A stretch of DNA of 64,000 nt from Chitinophagaceae bacterium. Its GTDB lineage: Bacteria; Bacteroidota; Bacteroidia; Chitinophagales; Chitinophagaceae. This document shows, piece after piece, positions 1-9,145 of the stretch; the first letter of the stretch is position 1, and the number at the start of each line of letters is the position of its first letter. The notes beneath the pieces are model-generated. The model was not told the DNA's origin. It worked only from the letters and a program-made list of their open reading frames with translations, and made no database searches. The stretch spans positions 124,001 through 188,000 of the forward strand of contig JADJYK010000007.1 of the NCBI GenBank assembly GCA_016719815.1, given 5' to 3'. The position numbers were made by a program, and so were the translations under genes.

Positions 1-1442
1 CACGGAAATTGGAAGAAATCACAATAAGCATCAATTTTCAATCCAGTGGCAGGTCTGATTGTTATACCTGCATAAACTCCTTTTTCATTGGAAGGGTAAG
101 CACTTTCAGTAAACGCATTGCCGTTTACCGCCTGGTAAGCTACACTAATATATCTATGAATAACAGAAATATCAACTTTAGGATCCACACTCATCATCAA
201 CCCGGTTATTACTGCAGGATTAAAGTTTTTGTCAATTGCCACCTCACCAAAAAAATGCATATTTCTGAAAGTATAACTATAATCCACACTTCCGTTATGC
301 CAGCTATTTCCACCAATGGCATGCAGATTATATGGCTCATTTCTTTTTTGAACCGAAGTAGAAAATCTGTAGATTATCCCATTTACTCCAACGTGAAAAT
401 TTCGGGTTTTATAAGCAATATTAAGCCCGGCAGCAGTTTGTACAAGTTTATTTCTGTCATTCAGTTCGGATGGGGTGCGATGATACCCTGAACTCAATAA
501 TGAAGAAACGTAGTCTTCATTATTCACAGTGTCTGCCACAAAATTTGCACTAAGTTTTCTGAAAGAAACAAATGCCGTCGATTCAATCTTTCCTTTCCTT
601 ATTGTAATACCAGCTCCCCGATGAAAATAGAACTCCCCTGCAGAGCTGTATGGACGAAGTACTGCGGATTGACGCTTAACACCCATAACATCCACACTTT
701 TTTTAAAAGCAAGATTCTGCCAGAGTATTAAACCCTGACCGAGGTTAACCGTAAAATCTCCCACTGCCGCTGATTGGATAATGCCAATTTTTCTTGCAAA
801 AAAATGAAACGAATAAAAATCAAAACCCTGGCGCTGCCCGCCTTTGAAAAATTGCTCGCCAGCATCTTTGTCTCCAACTAATCCATATTGCAAAAGATTT
901 TTGTAATTATACCTGTACCTCACGAAAATCCGCTGTGGACTGCCTAAATATTTTGTACTGGTTGTTGCCGCATTATATCCTTTTGCTGTTTCCAGAACCT
1001 GTGACACCCGCAGCAAAAAACTGTGCTCTCCGCCACTGGTTCTTTTGCGCATATCATCTGACAAGGAGACGGCTCCGGTGACAGTAATAAATGGAAGTAA
1101 CTTTTTAATAGTCGCTATATCCCACGCTGGCACCGATTGCAATTCATAAATGCTTTGCAGCCTTCCAAGAATGGCCCGGTAAGCTATAAGATTGGCAATC
1201 TGTAAATCCGACAATAAGCGCAACTGTCTTAATTCATCTGCATCTGCAATGTTAATATTTAGCTGATCCTTTCTGAAACCTTCAAGATCCTGCAACCATG
1301 CATCATCTTCTGTTTCAGACTGATCGGCATCTGTCTGGTTTTCCAGTTGCTGTTCAGTACTCACAGGTATTTCCTGGGCTATTGTTACCGGTGAATAAAA
1401 AGTAGTCAATATCAGCAGGAAAATAATATTAATTCTGGCCAT
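1..1442 (-). CDS. Helix-hairpin-helix outer-membrane barrel protein (partial)
   Basis: This frame is open from an ATG at 1442 to the left window edge (480 codons, 3' end missing). Residues 1-22 look like a signal peptide ending near IAQE. Residues about 62-118 contain a ComEA-like tandem helix-hairpin-helix segment (LNINIADADELRQL, then IYELQSVPAW). The rest alternates aromatic and polar residues as in an outer-membrane beta barrel. Bacteroidota encode such HhH-plus-barrel proteins widely, but their role is not known to me; DNA binding by the HhH part is unproven. The start overlaps the stop of the preceding minus-strand gene by 14 bp, so the two are probably co-transcribed and translationally coupled. 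Function is left open. Confidence 0.75.
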   Translation of the reverse strand, partial: MARINIIFLLILTTFYSPVTIAQEIPVSTEQQLENQTDADQSETEDDAWLQDLEGFRKDQLNINIADADELRQLRLLSDLQIANLIAYRAILGRLQSIYELQSVPAWDIATIKKLLPFITVTGAVSLSDDMRKRTSGGEHSFLLRVSQVLETAKGYNAATTSTKYLGSPQRIFVRYRYNYKNLLQYGLVGDKDAGEQFFKGGQRQGFDFYSFHFFARKIGIIQSAAVGDFTVNLGQGLILWQNLAFKKSVDVMGVKRQSAVLRPYSSAGEFYFHRGAGITIRKGKIESTAFVSFRKLSANFVADTVNNEDYVSSLLSSGYHRTPSELNDRNKLVQTAAGLNIAYKTRNFHVGVNGIIYRFSTSVQKRNEPYNLHAIGGNSWHNGSVDYSYTFRNMHFFGEVAIDKNFNPAVITGLMMSVDPKVDISVIHRYISVAYQAVNGNAFTESAYPSNEKGVYAGITIRPATGLKIDAYCDFFQFP

Positions 1443-2262
1443 CACCTTTTTTATTAATGTTAAACAAAAGCATTAATCCCGGAGTTATGCCGAGTTGCGG
1501 ATGATAACCCGCCAAAATATCAATTCTGAAAGATTTCAGCGACAAACCTGCACCAGCCCATACAGTTGAAGAAGCAGAAGACATGCCAGCCCGGATAAGC
1601 AACTGTTGTATCAGCTTATATTGAAATCCGGCGGTTATATTTACCGGTTGATTCTCTTCTTTTTCTATTTCTGCGGATACATAAAATTTATCAGAAACAT
1701 CATATCCCATTCCAAATGTGTAAACTGCCGAAAGCTTTTCCTCCTGATCTTTCCCAAATTTTCCGCCCACCGGATTATCAACATGTAAGCCTGCATGAAG
1801 TTTTTCTGTTAAATGAGTGATAATACCTGCCTCAAAACTTACAGTTGCAGCATCTCCATAACCGGCAATACTGATGCGGCTATAGTTAAATTGCACCCCT
1901 GCATCTATTTTGCTTCCCAGACTTCTCGCATATGCAAGACCCGCTACTGATGTATTGTTTTCTGAAAACCCTGAATGGTTGGCCGTTAACCCGAAGTTGC
2001 CAGATTTGGTCGGGAACCCTGCCACAGCAGCAAAATTGTTCAGTTCTGCCAGCATGAATTTTCTCTCTGCAAACATTCCTGCAGAAGTGTTTTTTATCTG
2101 TGCAAGCGATGCCTGGTTCCCGGTCACAGAAAAAATATCTGAATGCTTTATACTGTAAGAGCCCAGCCTGACATAGGCTGCTGCAGTTGGTCTCCGGAGT
2201 GTTTGTGAATAAGTGCTTACTGTAATACCCAGTATCATTGCTATACATGCAGCCCCTTTCAT
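1429..2262 (-). CDS. Outer-membrane beta-barrel protein, PorV/PorQ-like
   Basis: The product has 277 residues. I start it at the ATG at 2262, because the 16 codons upstream lack signal-peptide character while MKGAACIAMILGITVSTYSQ reads as a clean signal peptide. The mature part is glycine-rich with alternating hydrophobic strands, and its opening segment (GNQASLAQI, FAERKFMLAEL) resembles the FadL-like barrels of the PorV/PorQ type, which shuttle or anchor T9SS cargo. The resemblance is general fold and motif style, so the family call is tentative. It is followed, with 14 bp overlap, by the HhH-barrel gene, and is divergent from folD across about 120 bp. Confidence 0.6.
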   Translation of the reverse strand: MKGAACIAMILGITVSTYSQTLRRPTAAAYVRLGSYSIKHSDIFSVTGNQASLAQIKNTSAGMFAERKFMLAELNNFAAVAGFPTKSGNFGLTANHSGFSENNTSVAGLAYARSLGSKIDAGVQFNYSRISIAGYGDAATVSFEAGIITHLTEKLHAGLHVDNPVGGKFGKDQEEKLSAVYTFGMGYDVSDKFYVSAEIEKEENQPVNITAGFQYKLIQQLLIRAGMSSASSTVWAGAGLSLKSFRIDILAGYHPQLGITPGLMLLFNINKKGDGQN

Positions 2263-2372
2263 AACATAAGATTTAAGATGGAAAATACGAGTAATGTGAA
2301 TTTTATCCAAAAAACAATATCCATAGTCTAAACATTTTTTTACCCCTGTAAATCTTGCTGTAATTCAAACAC

Positions 2373-2380
2373 TACCTTTG
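2373..2380 (+). promoter_or_regulatory. Bacteroidota -7 promoter element for folD
   Basis: TACCTTTG matches the TAnnTTTG -7 consensus of the Bacteroidota primary sigma factor. It ends only four bases before the folD ATG at 2385, which places the expected transcription start at or next to the start codon. No good -33 TTTG at 19-21 bp is visible. Confidence 0.5.
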
Positions 2381-2384
2381 CGCA

Positions 2385-3260
2385 ATGAAAATATTAGATG
2401 GTAAAATAGCATCGCAGGCGATAAAAGACGAATTGAGAATTGACGTTGCCCAGCTTTCAGCCGAAGGGAAAAAGATACCACACCTGGCAGCAGTACTGGT
2501 GGGTAACAATGGCGCAAGTGAAACATATGTGGCAGCAAAAGTAAAAGCCTGCGAAGAGGTTGGGTTTATCTCCACCCTCATCCGTTTTGAAGAATCAATC
2601 AGCGAAGCAAAGTTGCTTACCAAAATAAATGAACTGAATAATGATCCCGATGTTGATGGCATACTGGTACAGCTACCCTTGCCAAAACATATTTCAGACG
2701 AAGAAGTTATTAATACAATTGATCCTGATAAAGATGTTGACGGGTTTCACCCAGTGAATATAGGCAGGCTGATGCAAGGACTGTCCACGTATATTCCTGC
2801 CACGCCGTATGGCATTATGTTACTGCTGGAACATTATAAAATTGAAACTGCCGGAAAACATGCTGTGGTTATTGGCAGAAGCAATATTGTTGGAAGACCC
2901 ATGAGTGTTTTACTGAGCAGTAACACAAACCCCGGTAACTGTACAGTAACCATCTGTCATTCCAAAACTAAAAATCTAAACGATTATTGTTTGCAGGCAG
3001 ATATTATTATTGCAGCACTGGGCAAGCCCGAATTTGTAAAAGCAGACATGGTGAAGGAAGGAACTGTTATTGTAGATGTGGGCATCACAAGAGTGCCTGA
3101 CAATACCAGAAAAAGCGGATTTAAATTAAAGGGGGATGTGGCTTTTGAGGAAGTGGCGCCAAAATGCTCATGGATAACACCTGTACCCGGGGGTGTGGGG
3201 CCAATGACGATAGCCGCATTAATGAAAAATACTTATAATTCCTGTATTACAAAAAATTGA
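2385..3260 (+). CDS. folD: Bifunctional methylenetetrahydrofolate dehydrogenase/cyclohydrolase FolD
   Basis: FolD interconverts 5,10-methylene-THF, methenyl-THF and 10-formyl-THF in the cytoplasm, supplying one-carbon units. The 291-residue length is typical. Residues 48-60 carry the YVAAKVKACEEVG active-site motif with the catalytic lysine at 52. The cofactor-binding Rossmann part has VVIGRSNIVGRP, and the C-terminal signature ITPVPGGVGPMT is present. The ATG at 2385 gives the expected N-terminus (MKILDGK). queE follows after 18 bp in the same direction, so the two are probably co-transcribed. Nothing is unusual apart from the -7 element lying directly against the start codon. Confidence 0.97.
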   Translation: MKILDGKIASQAIKDELRIDVAQLSAEGKKIPHLAAVLVGNNGASETYVAAKVKACEEVGFISTLIRFEESISEAKLLTKINELNNDPDVDGILVQLPLPKHISDEEVINTIDPDKDVDGFHPVNIGRLMQGLSTYIPATPYGIMLLLEHYKIETAGKHAVVIGRSNIVGRPMSVLLSSNTNPGNCTVTICHSKTKNLNDYCLQADIIIAALGKPEFVKADMVKEGTVIVDVGITRVPDNTRKSGFKLKGDVAFEEVAPKCSWITPVPGGVGPMTIAALMKNTYNSCITKN

Positions 3261-3278
3261 GTTTATTACATTTTATAC

Positions 3279-3899
3279 ATGGAAATTAAGAAGACAGATA
3301 CTGTCCAGCTTCCGGTAATGGAGCATTTTTATACCCTGCAGGGCGAAGGATTTCACCAGGGTAAAGCTGCCTATTTTATTAGGCTGGCCGGATGTGATGT
3401 AGGATGTGTGTGGTGCGATGTAAAAGAAAGCTGGGATGCGGATAACCATCCACAAGCTGAAACCAGCAAACTGTTAGAAGCAGTAAGAAAAACTCCGGCC
3501 AGGATTGTGGTTATTACTGGCGGGGAGCCGTTGGTACATAACCTTACTTTATTAACCCAACAATTACATGATGCTGGATTATTCACGCATGTTGAAACAT
3601 CCGGATCACATCCCCTTACCGGCAGTTGGGACTGGATATGTCTGTCGCCAAAAAAATTCAAAGTTCCCAAACCGGAAGTCATTCCACAAGCAAACGAACT
3701 AAAAGTTGTTATTTTCAACAAATCTGATTTTAACTGGGCTGAGGAATTTGCCGCAAAAGTTTCCGGAACCTGTAAATTGTACTTGCAACCTGAATGGGGA
3801 AAAGCAGACCTGATTACTCCATTGATTGTAAGTTATATAAAGGACAATCCAAAGTGGCAGTTGTCCCTGCAAATCCATAAATACATTAATGTTCCCTGA
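3279..3899 (+). CDS. queE: 7-carboxy-7-deazaguanine synthase QueE
   Basis: This radical-SAM enzyme contracts 6-carboxytetrahydropterin to 7-carboxy-7-deazaguanine in the preQ0/queuosine pathway. The 4Fe-4S ligands are visible as CX3CX2C (C39, C43, C46, in CDVGCVWC), and the SAM-binding ITGGEPL motif lies at 79-85. The 206-residue length fits the compact Bacteroidota type. It lies 18 bp after folD. Its substrate-making partner queD is elsewhere in this window, at 28968-29384 next to folE, so the pathway genes are split between two sites. Confidence 0.93.
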   Translation: MEIKKTDTVQLPVMEHFYTLQGEGFHQGKAAYFIRLAGCDVGCVWCDVKESWDADNHPQAETSKLLEAVRKTPARIVVITGGEPLVHNLTLLTQQLHDAGLFTHVETSGSHPLTGSWDWICLSPKKFKVPKPEVIPQANELKVVIFNKSDFNWAEEFAAKVSGTCKLYLQPEWGKADLITPLIVSYIKDNPKWQLSLQIHKYINVP

Positions 3900-3981
3900 T
3901 TTCGGCTATTCTTGTTTTAACATTTTTAAGCAGGAAGAGGAATATTTTCCGTTAGTTTCGTTACTGATGCAGATGTTATTT

Positions 3982-5898
3982 ATGAAGCAACTATTATTCA
4001 GCATTATTTGTTTACTGGCCGTATCTTTTTTTGCAATATCACAACCATACAATCCGGACAAAGTGAATAAAAAGGCTAAAGAACTCTACCAACAGGCTAT
4101 AGAAAGAGCAGAAGACGGACAGTTGGCAAATGCAGCCGGAATTTTACTTAAATGCATTGAATCAGATAAAAAATATGTGGATGCCTACCTGTCACTGGCG
4201 GGACTTTACGGTCAGTTGAAAAGCCATAAAAACAGCATCTCTTACTATGAGCAGGCTTTTGCACTCGACTCGAACTATACGATTGAATACAAACTTCCCT
4301 ACTCCATCAACCTTGCAGGCACAGGTCAGTTTCAAAAAGCACTGGATGCACTGAATGAATTAACTGCAAAAAAACCACCTAAAAATCCAACAGCAATAAA
4401 TTCCATCGATTACAGAAAGAAATGCTTTGCATTTGCAGTTGAGTATATTGACAAAAACAAAGACAATTATACTTTTTCGCCGGTAAACCTGGGCGTTAAC
4501 ATCAATAGTTCAGAGTCTGAATATTTTCCTTCATTAACAATCGATGGCAAACAACTGATTTTTACCAGAAGGCTGAAAAACTTCAACGAAGACTTTTATA
4601 ACAGCAATGCAACAAAAAATACCTGGAGTCAGGCAAAGCCTGTTGAAGGTAATGTAAATACGCCCATGAACGAAGGTGGTCAGCAAATTTCACAAGACGG
4701 AGAATGGCTGGTATTTACCGGGTGCAACAGGAGAGATGGTTTTGGCGGATGCGATATTTATATTTCGTACAAAACTTCAACCGGCTGGAGTGAAGCCGTA
4801 AATATGGGAAGCAACATAAACTCTGATCAGTGGGAATCTCAACCCTGTCTTTCGCCGGATAAGAAGGATTTATTCTTTGCAAGCAAGCGTCCCGGTGGTT
4901 TTGGCGGAAGCGACATCTATGTTTCTCACCTGCAGGTAAATGGCAAATGGAGTAACCCAGAAAACCTTGGACCTGGAATAAATACAAACGGAGAGGAACA
5001 ATGTCCTTTTATCCATGCCGACAATCAAACACTTTACTTCACATCCAACTCGTGGCCCGGTTACGGAGATGATGATTTGTTTGTTGTAAGAAAAGGGCCT
5101 GGTGGCGACTGGAGTAATCCTGAGAACCTTGGTTATCCAATTAACACCATCAACAGAGAAGGAACTTTATTTATTGCTGCAGATGGAAAAACTGCCTATT
5201 ACGCCAGCGACAGAGATGACTCAAAAGGCGGTCTTGATATTTACAGTTTTGATCTGAGGGAAAATGTAAGGCCATACAGAACTTTGTGGGTAAAAGGAAG
5301 GGTTTTTGACAATAATACAGGAGCAGGACTTCCTTCTGCTGTTGAACTGATTGACATGAAGTCAAAACAGCTTTTTTCCAATGTACAAACTGATGAAAAA
5401 GGAAATTACTTTATTACATTACCTGTTGGAAAGGATTATGTTTTTAACGTAACACGGAAAGGTTATTTGTTTTATTCAGATAACTTTTTCATGGCAAATA
5501 ATCCTGCAGATTCAACATACCATAAAAACATTGCATTGCTGCCTGTAGAAAAAAATGCAGCGATTGTACTGAAGAATATTTTTTTCGATATAAACAAGTC
5601 TGACCTGAAGCCTGAATCTCAAACCGAGCTGGAAAAAATGGTTCAGTTTCTCACTGAAAATCCAACGCTGAAAATTGAAATAAGCGGACATACAGATAAT
5701 GTTGGACAACCTTCAGATAATATGGAACTAAGCAAAAGCAGGGCAAAAACAGTAGTAAACTATCTGATATCAAAAAAGATTTCACCCTTCAGGTTACTTT
5801 TCAAAGGATATGGAGAAACAAAACCTGTAGCTGACAATAAAACAGAAGCTGGCAGGTTACAAAACAGAAGAACTGAAATGAAAATCATAAGTCAATAG
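3982..5898 (+). CDS. PorE-like TPR/PD40/CRD/OmpA envelope protein
   Basis: The product has 638 residues, starting at the ATG at 3982, where MKQLLFSIICLLAVSFFAISQ forms a signal peptide; longer in-frame starts add a non-signal extension. Domains in order are a TPR region (about 30-150), a PD40/WD40-like propeller (about 168-430, with repeated GGSDIY and LSPDKKDLFFAS patterns), a carboxypeptidase-regulatory-like fold (about 436-520), and an OmpA peptidoglycan-binding domain (about 530-638, with FFDINKSDLKPES and ISGHTDNVG). This is the architecture of PorE, a T9SS component that links the secretion complex to peptidoglycan. Unlike P. gingivalis PorE there is no lipobox cysteine. Many Bacteroidota have several paralogues with this layout, so a T9SS role is likely but not certain. 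Confidence 0.8.
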   Translation: MKQLLFSIICLLAVSFFAISQPYNPDKVNKKAKELYQQAIERAEDGQLANAAGILLKCIESDKKYVDAYLSLAGLYGQLKSHKNSISYYEQAFALDSNYTIEYKLPYSINLAGTGQFQKALDALNELTAKKPPKNPTAINSIDYRKKCFAFAVEYIDKNKDNYTFSPVNLGVNINSSESEYFPSLTIDGKQLIFTRRLKNFNEDFYNSNATKNTWSQAKPVEGNVNTPMNEGGQQISQDGEWLVFTGCNRRDGFGGCDIYISYKTSTGWSEAVNMGSNINSDQWESQPCLSPDKKDLFFASKRPGGFGGSDIYVSHLQVNGKWSNPENLGPGINTNGEEQCPFIHADNQTLYFTSNSWPGYGDDDLFVVRKGPGGDWSNPENLGYPINTINREGTLFIAADGKTAYYASDRDDSKGGLDIYSFDLRENVRPYRTLWVKGRVFDNNTGAGLPSAVELIDMKSKQLFSNVQTDEKGNYFITLPVGKDYVFNVTRKGYLFYSDNFFMANNPADSTYHKNIALLPVEKNAAIVLKNIFFDINKSDLKPESQTELEKMVQFLTENPTLKIEISGHTDNVGQPSDNMELSKSRAKTVVNYLISKKISPFRLLFKGYGETKPVADNKTEAGRLQNRRTEMKIISQ

Positions 5899-5905
5899 AT
5901 CCCCT

Positions 5906-5913
5906 TAAATTTG
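5906..5913 (+). promoter_or_regulatory. -7 promoter element for dprA
   Basis: TAAATTTG (TAnnTTTG type) lies between the stop of the PorE-like gene and the dprA ATG at 5927. No clear -33 element is seen, so the call rests on the -7 match and position. Confidence 0.35.
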
Positions 5914-5926
5914 GGCTTTGACTGAT

Positions 5927-7027
5927 ATGACAAATGAACTTTTGTACCAGGTAGCCCTGACCCTTATCCCAAACATTGGCCCGGTCCAGGCAAAAATTCT
6001 GCTTCAGCATTGCGAGGCAGAAGAAATATTTCATGCCAAAAAACATTTTCTTGAAAAAATCGAAGGTATCGGTCCGGTAAGGGCTGCTTCAATTACTTCA
6101 TTCAATGATTTTTGTAAGGCGGAAGAAGAAATTAAGTTTATTGAAAAATATAAAATCAAACCGCTGTTTCTGTCTGATGTCGCTTATCCCAAAAGATTGC
6201 TTACCTGTTACGACTCTCCCACCCTGTTATATTATAAAGGTGAAGCTGATTTAAATTCATCCCGGATGATTGCCATCATCGGCACCCGCAGCAATACTGA
6301 TTATGCCAAACATATTACAGACAAACTTGTAAAAGAACTTGCTGAACACAATGTTACAATAGTAAGCGGCCTTGCTTTTGGTGTGGATGCATTGGCACAT
6401 AAAGCATCAGTTAAGAACAATGTACCAACAATTGGTGTGTTGGCACATGGTTTAGATCAGATATACCCTTCTGAACATTCTTCGCTGGCAAAGGACATGA
6501 TAAAAAGTGGCGGCGGACTACTTACTGAGTTCAGAAATAAAACAAAACCTGATAAACATAATTTTCCTTCAAGAAACAGGATTGTAGCAGGTATGTGCGA
6601 TGCAACAATTGTGGTGGAAACAAGTTTGAAAGGAGGCAGTATGATTACTGCAGAACTGGCTAATGGCTATAATAAAGACGTTTTTGCCTGTCCTGGGAAA
6701 ATAACAGACAGTAAAAGCACAGGATGTAACCTGCTGATTAAGCACAATAAAGCATCACTGTTATCTGAGGCACAGGATTTGATATTGGCAATGGGTTGGG
6801 CTGATACTAAAAAAACAAAAAACAAAAGACAAAAAGAACTATTTATTGAGTTAACTACGGAAGAAAAAATCATCCTTGCTGTACTGGGCGAAAAAGAAAG
6901 TGTGCACATCGACGAAATAAATATAAAAAGTGGCCTGAACAGCAGTGCAGTTGCGGCTGCTATTCTTAACTTAGAGTTACAAAATGTGATTGTATCTTTA
7001 CCGGGCAAGTTGTACAAACTTGAATAA
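5927..7027 (+). CDS. dprA: DNA-processing protein DprA
   Basis: DprA binds incoming single-stranded DNA during natural transformation and loads RecA. The order is an N-terminal helix-hairpin-helix/SAM-like region (LIPNIGPVQA, IEGIGPVRAAS), the Rossmann-like DprA core (IAIIGTRSN, SGLAFGVDALAH, GSMITAELANG) and a C-terminal winged helix. The length of 366 residues is normal. I prefer the ATG at 5927 over a TTG nine bases upstream. The next gene begins inside or just after the 3' end of dprA. Presence of dprA alone does not prove competence. Confidence 0.95.
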   Translation: MTNELLYQVALTLIPNIGPVQAKILLQHCEAEEIFHAKKHFLEKIEGIGPVRAASITSFNDFCKAEEEIKFIEKYKIKPLFLSDVAYPKRLLTCYDSPTLLYYKGEADLNSSRMIAIIGTRSNTDYAKHITDKLVKELAEHNVTIVSGLAFGVDALAHKASVKNNVPTIGVLAHGLDQIYPSEHSSLAKDMIKSGGGLLTEFRNKTKPDKHNFPSRNRIVAGMCDATIVVETSLKGGSMITAELANGYNKDVFACPGKITDSKSTGCNLLIKHNKASLLSEAQDLILAMGWADTKKTKNKRQKELFIELTTEEKIILAVLGEKESVHIDEINIKSGLNSSAVAAAILNLELQNVIVSLPGKLYKLE

Positions 7028-7046
7028 AACGAACAGAACCAAAATA

Positions 7047-9101
7047 TTGAGAAAAAACGGAACCATACTATCCTTCTTAAAGCAAAAATCGTTACTCGCC
7101 TTAGTACTATTGGCAGCATTCAGCAACATTATTTCGGCTCAGCCCTGCACTACATTGGGACAAACACCATCAACCGCTTTTCCTGTTTGTGGCACAACAG
7201 TTTTCAGGCAAAATACTGTTCCCATTTGCGCAACTAATCCTTTATATGTTCCCGGTTGCTCCACCCAGCCCGGAGCTGCTAACTACGAAAACAAAAACCC
7301 CTTCTTTTATAAATTCACCTGTTTTGCCACTGGCACACTTGGATTTGTAATTACTCCTTTGGCAGCCAACGAAGATTACGACTGGCAGCTATGGGACATT
7401 ACAGGAAAAAACCCTAACGATATTTTCACTGATAATACACTGGTAGTAGCAGGTAACTGGGCTGGCACTTACGGGCCAACAGGTGCATCAGCTACTGGTG
7501 TGATAGGCATTGAATGCGCCTCCAACCCCACTGACAACAAACCCACATTTGCACGAATGCCGACACTGATACAGGGTCATGAATACCTGCTGCTGGTAAG
7601 CCATTTTACTGATGGCCAAAGCGGCTACGATTTATCCTTTGGTGGTGGAACAGCTGTTATTACTGATCCTCTTGAGCCTCATTTAAAAAGTGTGAAACCT
7701 GATTGCGATGGCAAGACCCTTACGCTGAAACTGAATAAAAAAATTAGATGTAACAGTCTCACTGCACCAGGAACGGAGTTCAGCCTTGTTCCTAATGTTG
7801 CTTCTGTGGTAAGCGCCACCACTACTTCCTGCTCGTCCGGTTTTGATTTTGATGAACTTACGATTACATTATCTGCCGCAATTCCAAATGGTAATTATGA
7901 TCTTGTAATCCGTAACGGATCGGATAACAATACCTTACTGGATGTATGCAACAGATCAATACCTGAAGGGGAAATAGCTTCATTTTACTATGCCATTCCG
8001 CAGCCAATATTTGCTGACAGTATTGAAAAGCCAAAATGTACACCCGATTCAGTACGGGTTTTCTTTCCTAAAAAAATTGCTTGTAATACAGTTGCTTCCA
8101 ACGGAAGTGACTTCTCTGTAGCAGGGCCAACCCCGGTTACAGTTATAAGTGCAACCGGAACTTGCATTAATAATAAAACAGATGTAATAACCGTAAAATT
8201 TGCATCCCCTATTTACATAAAGGGTAATTATTTACTTACGCTAAGAGCCGGCGACGATGGCACTGTAATTATTGATGAATGCGGACAAGAAATGCCACTG
8301 CAAACTTTACCATTCAGTACTGTTGATACGGTTAATGCAGACTTTTTCACCCTCAATAATATGGCATGCCGTATTGACACCCTTACTTTTACACATAACG
8401 GAGCACATGATGTTACTATGTGGAACTGGACATTTGACGGTGTACCAGTAAACACACAATCGCATACCGTAACATGGCCGGCAATAAGTAACCATACTGT
8501 TACATTGAATGTGTCAAACGGGGTATGCGGTGACACAAGTTCACAGGACATAAAACTTGACCATGAAGTAAAAGCGGACTTCACCATGCCCTCGCTTATT
8601 TGTCCTGAAGACAAATTGGAAATTATAAATACAAGTACCGGACTGATTGATAACTGGAAATGGAATTTTGATGTGCTAAGCTCAAGCACACTAAAAGATC
8701 CGCCACCATTCCAGTTTCCGATGCTGAACAGAGAAGCTTATTACACAGTTAAACTCACTGTTTCAAACAACGCCATAAAGTGTGCCGACAGTGCAAGAAA
8801 AACGGTAACAGTACTGGATTTTTGCCTAATCGAAGTACCTAGTGCCTTTACACCAAATAATGACGGGCTAAACGACTATTTTCAGCCACACAATGCAATT
8901 AAGGCAGATAATTACGAATTTAAAGTGTATAACCGCTGGGGGCAACTTGTTTTCCAATCGAATAATTGGAGAGACAAATGGGATGGCCGTTATAAAGGCC
9001 AATTGCAGGGTACAGGTGTATTTGTGTGGATGTTAAACTATATACACCGGGAAACTCAACAACCTGTTTTTCGCAAAGGAACGGTGACACTTATCCGTTG
9101 A
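7047..9101 (+). CDS. Gliding-type cell-surface protein with C-terminal sorting domain (T9SS cargo)
   Basis: This is a large secreted protein of roughly 684 residues. No ATG precedes the signal peptide in this frame. Candidate starts are TTG codons at 6990, 7020 and 7047; I take 7047 because it gives a compact signal peptide (KSLLALVLLAAFSNIISAQ). The mature part has an N-terminal beta domain with EDYDWQLWD, two Ig-like modules with paired cysteines, two PKD-like modules (MWNWTFDG, DNWKWNFD) and a final domain with FTPNNDGLNDYF, YNRWGQLVF and WDGRYKG. That ending is the CHU_C/gliding-motility type B sorting domain, which marks T9SS export and surface attachment. The ligand is unknown. It follows dprA directly and may share its transcript. 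Confidence 0.82.
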   Translation: MRKNGTILSFLKQKSLLALVLLAAFSNIISAQPCTTLGQTPSTAFPVCGTTVFRQNTVPICATNPLYVPGCSTQPGAANYENKNPFFYKFTCFATGTLGFVITPLAANEDYDWQLWDITGKNPNDIFTDNTLVVAGNWAGTYGPTGASATGVIGIECASNPTDNKPTFARMPTLIQGHEYLLLVSHFTDGQSGYDLSFGGGTAVITDPLEPHLKSVKPDCDGKTLTLKLNKKIRCNSLTAPGTEFSLVPNVASVVSATTTSCSSGFDFDELTITLSAAIPNGNYDLVIRNGSDNNTLLDVCNRSIPEGEIASFYYAIPQPIFADSIEKPKCTPDSVRVFFPKKIACNTVASNGSDFSVAGPTPVTVISATGTCINNKTDVITVKFASPIYIKGNYLLTLRAGDDGTVIIDECGQEMPLQTLPFSTVDTVNADFFTLNNMACRIDTLTFTHNGAHDVTMWNWTFDGVPVNTQSHTVTWPAISNHTVTLNVSNGVCGDTSSQDIKLDHEVKADFTMPSLICPEDKLEIINTSTGLIDNWKWNFDVLSSSTLKDPPPFQFPMLNREAYYTVKLTVSNNAIKCADSARKTVTVLDFCLIEVPSAFTPNNDGLNDYFQPHNAIKADNYEFKVYNRWGQLVFQSNNWRDKWDGRYKGQLQGTGVFVWMLNYIHRETQQPVFRKGTVTLIR

Positions 9102-9111
9102 TTTTTTCGAT

Positions 9112-9142
9112 TTTGGAGAAATTTGCCATGCTGTTATCTTTG
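9112..9142 (+). promoter_or_regulatory. Full-consensus Bacteroidota promoter for guaB
   Basis: TTTG at 9112-9115, a 19-bp spacer and TATCTTTG at 9135-9142 match the TTTG-N19-TAnnTTTG promoter. The guaB ATG is at 9146, so the predicted transcript has essentially no 5' leader. Confidence 0.75.
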
Positions 9143-9145
9143 CAC

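Noticed and set aside
9..491. Plus-strand frame at the left edge
   Set aside because: It is the shadow of the minus-strand HhH-barrel gene, whose frame is open to the window edge with signal peptide and HhH motif.
9026..9145. Longer guaB start at 9026
   Set aside because: The extension overlaps the previous gene, and its residues do not resemble any IMPDH N-terminus; the promoter lies inside it.
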